Origin: Verrucomicrobiota bacterium
GTDB lineage: Bacteria; Verrucomicrobiota; Verrucomicrobiia; Limisphaerales; Fontisphaeraceae
Direction of reading: 5' to 3'
Assembly: GCA_037139415.1 (NCBI GenBank)
Contig: JBAXGN010000040.1
Span: 1 to 46,082 of the forward strand
DNA: 46,082 bases
The notes under the pieces were generated by a model that saw only the letters and a list, made by a program, of their open reading frames with translations, was not told the origin of the DNA and did no database searches. The position numbers were made by a program, and so were the translations under genes. The first letter of the stretch is position 1, and the number at the start of each line of letters is the position of its first letter. Positions 42,801-46,082 of the stretch are shown here, piece after piece.

Positions 42801-45016
42801 GATTCCCCGGCTGGCCCCTGAATTTCCAACACCGCATCTGCTGGCTCGCAGAGTAAATTAAGTTCCAGTGATTGCGGTCGAGGGGGTGACCCCACCGCTT
42901 CTTTTAAAATATAGTTTTCGGTAAAACTTTCGCCTTCCTTGTAAACCAACTCGATCGGTTGATCTTTGAGAGATTCGTACCCCGGCAAGACCACGGTTAC
43001 CAAATAACGTCCGGCGGGAAGCGATTCGCGTATCTCCGACCCGCCTGCCACAACTTGACCATTGCGCTTGAGCGTGATCTCCGCCCCGGCAGGCTCACTG
43101 GTCAGCACCACTGGGATCAACGCCAGCTCAAGCTGAACTTCCACAATCGCAACCAACCCTGCCGTCACGTCCAACAGCTCCGTTCGCTTTACATAACCAT
43201 CGGCAGTAACCTCAAGGGTGTATTGACGCCCGGCCTCGACCGGTAGTTTGTTCCACGAACTTGCTGGTAATGGTTTACCGTCCAAGGTGGCTTTGACCTT
43301 GTGTTTGATCTCGGCAGGCGACACGACCAGACTCACCTGGGCCTGTTTGGGTCTGAATTTGCCAAAATCCAGTTTCCCGGGTTGGCCGGGCACCAATTTA
43401 ACCGACTTGGATTGATCGTCGAACCCCTCCAAACTAATCCGCACCCGGTAATCACCGGGGACTAAGCTGACCGGATCCCCTTCGCCGGTGCGTTGGGGCA
43501 ATTCATCAAAGGCAGTGCCGCTACTGCCAGCAGCCACGGCAATGGCGGCGCCCGGCGGATCGGACAGCACCGTCAACTCTACCGGTAGCGGGTCAATATG
43601 TCCGAAATCAACCGAGGCGATCTGCCCCGGTTCAACAGACGCTTCCAGCATTGGTTGCGGGTAACCAGCGCGGCGCAATTCGACCCGATAGGTTCTGGAC
43701 GCCGGGACCTCGATGCTGATTGGAGAGGTCTTTTTAGTATCCTCATCATTGAGGAAGATGGCAAAACCCGATGGATCAGACCGCACATCCAGTTTACCGA
43801 CGGGAGCAAGCGCATACGGCTCCATCGGCGGGTAATAGTCCCCGATAATTTTCTTCAAACGATCCTCAATTTGCGCGCAGTTGGGCCAATCCATCAATAG
43901 ATTGGACAGGTTCCTCAATTCCTGCACGTACAACGTTTTACAGCGATTCTGGGTATTAAGCACCAACGCATGCAAGTTGCAGTACCGTTGAATAAAGGTC
44001 GCCGCCGCAACGCCGGGGCTCAATGCTTCATCCCGCTCCTTTTTGAATTTCTCAAGCTCGACCAGCAGCGGTTCGCGGGCGGTCGCGGTTTGATCCGCAT
44101 AGTCCATCAGGGTTTTGGCTTGTTCCAAGATGGGGATGGAGGTGGCCCTAAACTCGCACGCGCAACCATGGGCCTGCAAATGATCGGTAATCAGCTTGGG
44201 CACGGCTTCCGTTTGGGTGGCAAGTTGTTGCAGGCAATTCAAGGCGGCGGATAATTGCTGGCAATGTTGTTTGGCCGCCGCGTGCCCAACCTTAAACCGC
44301 TTCAGGTTATCGGTGCAAACCCGTTTCTGCCGCTCCAATCCGCTGACCAATTGTTTGAGGACGCCCATGAGCCCCTCCGCCTTGCGATTCTGGATCCGCT
44401 CATTCTGGGTGCCAAACGCAAACAGAATCAGTTCCAAAAAATCCTCGCGCTTGCGGATGGTCTGCAGCAACCCTTGCATCAACTCATTGATTTTTACCGT
44501 GGCATACGCAGGATTCGCCGCCAGTTCCTCCGCCAGCGCCTTGTCTTTGCGCAAGTCCCGTTCCAGAATCCCCGCCAGCTCCTTATCCGCCACCAGCTCA
44601 TCCAACAGGGTGCGCAGCGTATTCATGGCCCCCGCAAAGATCGCCACCTCATCCTCGCCCTCGGCAAACTCCACTTTGGCGGCGCGTTCGCTGACTTTGG
44701 TGACGAGCGCCTGGGTAAAGGCGGGCGAGGCTGAATAACTCAGTGCGATGCACTTAAGTTTATCCTTGGCCAAGGCATCCAGCTTGAACTTTTGTTCCCC
44801 CACCAAAAGGGCAGAGATGGTTTTGGCATCGGTCAGATTCTCCAAAACCTTGGCGTAGAGATCATTGAACGTGGCATGTTCCTCGGTTGCGGGATCGCGC
44901 CTCAACGCCTCATGCTCCAGCAGACTCGCCACAGTGCCCAAGGCCGAATAACCTTCGGGCAACCTTCTGTGCGCCTGCTGCAACAACTCTTGGAATGCTT
45001 GCAGATTGATCGCCAT
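39875..45016 (-). CDS. Giant PEGA-repeat protein with an internal membrane segment
   Basis: A 1713-residue protein. Residues 1-410 are helical and charged, with no recognised fold. About 16 PEGA-type repeats then follow; typical cores are 'LTVLSDPPGAAI', 'VLTSEPAGAEI', 'FSITCTDPQDAAL', 'VTVTSDPAGATI', 'LTITSEPKGAKV' and 'VTVMSEPLGASVEV'. Three proline runs act as linkers, including one of nine and one of twelve prolines. A single hydrophobic segment, 'VLIFILAGLGFFAVAAVLVYFLFF', lies near residue 1420, after about 13 repeats, and three repeats follow it. The start is ATG at 45016; the frame opens at 45073. PEGA domains are surface-associated, so one side probably faces the periplasm; which one is not clear. 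Confidence 0.85.
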   Translation of the reverse strand: MAINLQAFQELLQQAHRRLPEGYSALGTVASLLEHEALRRDPATEEHATFNDLYAKVLENLTDAKTISALLVGEQKFKLDALAKDKLKCIALSYSASPAFTQALVTKVSERAAKVEFAEGEDEVAIFAGAMNTLRTLLDELVADKELAGILERDLRKDKALAEELAANPAYATVKINELMQGLLQTIRKREDFLELILFAFGTQNERIQNRKAEGLMGVLKQLVSGLERQKRVCTDNLKRFKVGHAAAKQHCQQLSAALNCLQQLATQTEAVPKLITDHLQAHGCACEFRATSIPILEQAKTLMDYADQTATAREPLLVELEKFKKERDEALSPGVAAATFIQRYCNLHALVLNTQNRCKTLYVQELRNLSNLLMDWPNCAQIEDRLKKIIGDYYPPMEPYALAPVGKLDVRSDPSGFAIFLNDEDTKKTSPISIEVPASRTYRVELRRAGYPQPMLEASVEPGQIASVDFGHIDPLPVELTVLSDPPGAAIAVAAGSSGTAFDELPQRTGEGDPVSLVPGDYRVRISLEGFDDQSKSVKLVPGQPGKLDFGKFRPKQAQVSLVVSPAEIKHKVKATLDGKPLPASSWNKLPVEAGRQYTLEVTADGYVKRTELLDVTAGLVAIVEVQLELALIPVVLTSEPAGAEITLKRNGQVVAGGSEIRESLPAGRYLVTVVLPGYESLKDQPIELVYKEGESFTENYILKEAVGSPPRPQSLELNLLCEPADAVLEIQGPAGESWAATGTWRQTVAAGSYQVKATKDGYKPWEDVITVAEGAGLVTRKINLVSEGSNKPVTLLTINPDPKDASLEILGPNGETWNSTGMWSQRVPAGSYQVKATKEGYKPAEETVTVAAGGGPVTKTLKLTKLVPDILFSITCTDPQDAALEIQGPTGESWTATGAWSLRVPAGAYRVKVTKEGCKPVEETVSVIAGGGPITKTYRLSAPPPPPPPPPGILFSITCTDPKEAALEIKGPTGESWTATGAWSLRVPAGSYRVKVTKDGCRPVDEAVTVAAGGGPVTKTYRLIKLPPDVLFTVVSRTPPDAAIAIKGVTGGEWTGTGRWSQRVVPGQYEIQVSKSGYKTHLEKITVLATGGPVTKYFTLTLQTEVPPPPPPPPPPPPGKVSVSITGMPAGVTITLKGAGGEWSHRDRFKESLEPGQYQLLGNLSGHHPYQETIEVRAGISFSRTITLKQIEPANVTVTSDPAGATILVNGKERGKTAQKLALMPGEYTIEVKLDGFLSKSESVTLTERQPCPLKFKLEKIEPPGPINPPPPLTLLTITSEPKGAKVLVDGRQVGRTPCSVEVNPGERDIEVDLPGYKRGHEVLKIAKDPVKKHFTLKEPPPEMVPLTLTSDPDGASVEVDGSPIGVTPLEEHKLLPGPHRFKVVKSGCRPFYGTLDIPSNPDGHLEHIKLEKQNVLIFILAGLGFFAVAAVLVYFLFFNSDDKTGGSQPKTGGSLPATQNATTPAPPAPVVSTVSVTVMSEPLGASVEVDGRPVGPPTMCVVKVPAGSHTFRVSKSGFLARTIEKEVLRDSMLDFGTLERVAVVDSRGSIFIWAREESGKQRYDADVYVNDKSINQTTPVYWPLTPGSYTVDAKLPGFITEPQTVVVHASVTNEVVILLKKKNTDSNPRASVSSSPSGPPVSVTLLSEPMGAAIEVDGVPQNSVTLCTLAIPSGLRTLRATKGGYEPVVLHTNISGGRMMVDFGKMQRAP

Positions 45017-45076
45017 GCAGTGGTAATAAACGGGTTGGTGGGTAAATTCAACCAAAAATTGTTGGAATCCCACCGA

Positions 45077-45379
45077 TCACGGCCGGGGCTTCCCCGCCGG
45101 GGCGTCCGCGCCCAGCAATTGCTTCAGCACCAGGTCCGCCTTCTGGGGGACCACGCCCGAGGGACCGCGCAGGTAGTAGGCCACGTTGCCGTTCAGGTCC
45201 ACGATCGTTGTGGCGGCGCTGCGGTTGTCCGTCTCCAGGTGGAGCGGGCATTTACCCAGTTGGGCCAAGGCCGCTTGCAGCCCCTTGACCAGGCTTAAGA
45301 ATAACTCCGAAATGCAGCGAGGCGCCCACGGGCAATCCGTTACTTGCCGTTCCAGATTGACGGATAGCGGCGTAATCAT
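45077..45379 (-). CDS. Small hypothetical protein upstream of the PEGA giant
   Basis: A roughly 100-residue protein from ATG at 45379: 'MITPLSVNLERQVTDCPWAPRCISELFLSLVKGLQAALAQLGKCPLHLETDNRSAATTIVDLNGNVAYYLRGPSGVVPQKADLVLKQLL'. The pattern of conserved-looking residues ('CPLHLETD', 'LRGPSGVVPQKADL') looks like a real protein, and the stop is 60 bp before the giant PEGA gene. The frame continues upstream to 45586, but that part overlaps the start region of the divergent FGE-domain gene. No known domain. Confidence 0.5.
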   Translation of the reverse strand: MITPLSVNLERQVTDCPWAPRCISELFLSLVKGLQAALAQLGKCPLHLETDNRSAATTIVDLNGNVAYYLRGPSGVVPQKADLVLKQLLGADAPAGKPRP

Positions 45380-45401
45380 TAGTGTACCGCCCATGAACTT
45401 C

Positions 45402-46052
45402 ATGCAAAGGCAATGTGGCTTAAATGTCATCCGTTCAGTGACGCGCAGTAATCTGTTATCCTCCTTTGAAACCCTGTTGAAGAAGGGCCTTGTTCTGGCG
45501 GCGCTCGTAACCGTCCTGAGTGGCTGGGCGCAGGGGCCAAGCAATCCGGGGCTGAGTGTCCAAGTGTATGCGGGGTTGACCATCACGGGCGAGGTGGGGA
45601 TGGCCTATATTATTCAAACAGCGGTGAATTTAACGAATGGCAATTGGGCGACCTTGACCAATCTCACACTCCCGGCCAAGCCATGCTTGTGGGTGGATGC
45701 GAGCGGCCCGGCCTCTGGGCAGCGGTTCTATCGGGCGCTCGCGGTACCGACTAACATGGCTTACATCCCCGCTGGTACCTTCACCATGGGGGATACGAGC
45801 GGAGATAGTGACGCTGCAGCATTGCCCCTGCACACGGTAACTGTGAGCGCGTTTTACATGGACACGAATTCAGTGACAAAGGCGCAATGGGATGCGGTGT
45901 ACACGTGGGCTGCCACTAATGGCTACGGCTTTGACGGGGCCGGGGCTGGGAAGGCGGCCAACCACCCGGTGCAGACGGTAATGTGGTATGATTGTGTGAA
46001 GTGGTGCAATGCGCGGAGTCAAAAGGAGGAGGCTATAAATATTTTCGTGTAA
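45402..46052 (+). pseudogene. Truncated secreted FGE/SUMF1-domain protein
   Basis: The frame from ATG at 45402 starts with a signal peptide ending near 'GWAQG', then a fibronectin-like or coat domain ('YAGLTITGEVGMAYIIQTAVNLTNGNWATLTNLTLPAKPCLWVDASGPASGQRFYRALAV'), then the start of an FGE domain: 'MAYIPAGTFTMGDTSGDSD', 'HTVTVSAFYMDTNSVTKAQWDAVYTWAATNGYGFD', 'HPVQTVMWYDCVKWCNARSQKE'. At the point where the catalytic part should begin, the frame turns into 'EAINIFV' and stops. The window ends 30 bp later, so an insertion, deletion or contig end may lie here. ATG at 45393 or later starts are possible. Confidence 0.6.
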
Positions 46053-46082
46053 GTGGCCGACGATAGCTGAGAGGATAAGAAA

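Overview
The window looks like chromosomal DNA of a free-living, GC-rich Verrucomicrobiota-type bacterium (Pedosphaerales/Limisphaerales-like). This is inferred from gene content: SUMF1/FGE-domain secreted proteins, a DUF1080 lectin-fold hydrolase beside a large Asp-box propeller protein, tandem FAD-oxidoreductases, a Tat-exported sugar isomerase-like protein, PEGA-repeat giants and abundant intergenic hairpin and 'gcagaaaaat'-type repeats. No rRNA, tRNA or CRISPR array was recognised, and ribosome binding sites are mostly weak.

Layout. 1-1480: gene-free, repeat-rich DNA (21-bp periodicity at the very start, REP-like hairpins, an 85-bp duplication). 1487-4626: an FGE-like lipoprotein, a small UVR-motif ORF and an etfB-etfA pair with an unusual alpha subunit. 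4812-6933: a radical SAM protein and a small lipoprotein on the minus strand. 7074-10464: a secreted DUF1080 protein and an Asp-box propeller protein, probably for extracellular glycan use. 10466-10843: a striking 21-bp-period array that fills the gap between two convergent stop codons. 10855-16242: a CysK/CysM-like enzyme, a D-2-hydroxyacid dehydrogenase and a two-module FAD-oxidoreductase.

16243-29455 is the accessory core. Two same-orientation copies of a roughly 320-bp repeat (16826-17153 and 29116-29455) bracket it. The left half looks AT-richer and holds a protein with an internal duplication, a decayed GIY-YIG nuclease gene, a double zinc-ribbon protein and a 1416-residue fusion of two DUF262 modules, the first with a DUF1524 nuclease domain (GmrSD-like defence). 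The right half is a minus-strand cluster: an unknown protein, a small 'QGDV' protein, a DUF6745 protein, a DnaA-type AAA+ domain without its DNA-binding domain, an ExbB/TolQ-like channel protein, an FtsK-like motor with altered Walker A and B motifs, a DUF6915-like protein and a DEDDh exonuclease. This cluster is my best candidate for an undescribed system.

29559-32807: a small conserved-looking protein, an overlapping operon of an unknown 330-residue protein with a PIN-toxin/antitoxin pair, and the Tat-exported TIM-barrel protein. 33043-38090: a SLOG-plus-class-III-cyclase protein 16 bp downstream of a WD40-TPR-OB protein whose 5' end has been removed by a partial IS701-like element. 38329-45379: an acyl-CoA ligase-type enzyme, a 1713-residue PEGA-repeat membrane protein and a small unknown gene. 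The window ends in a second, truncated FGE-domain gene.
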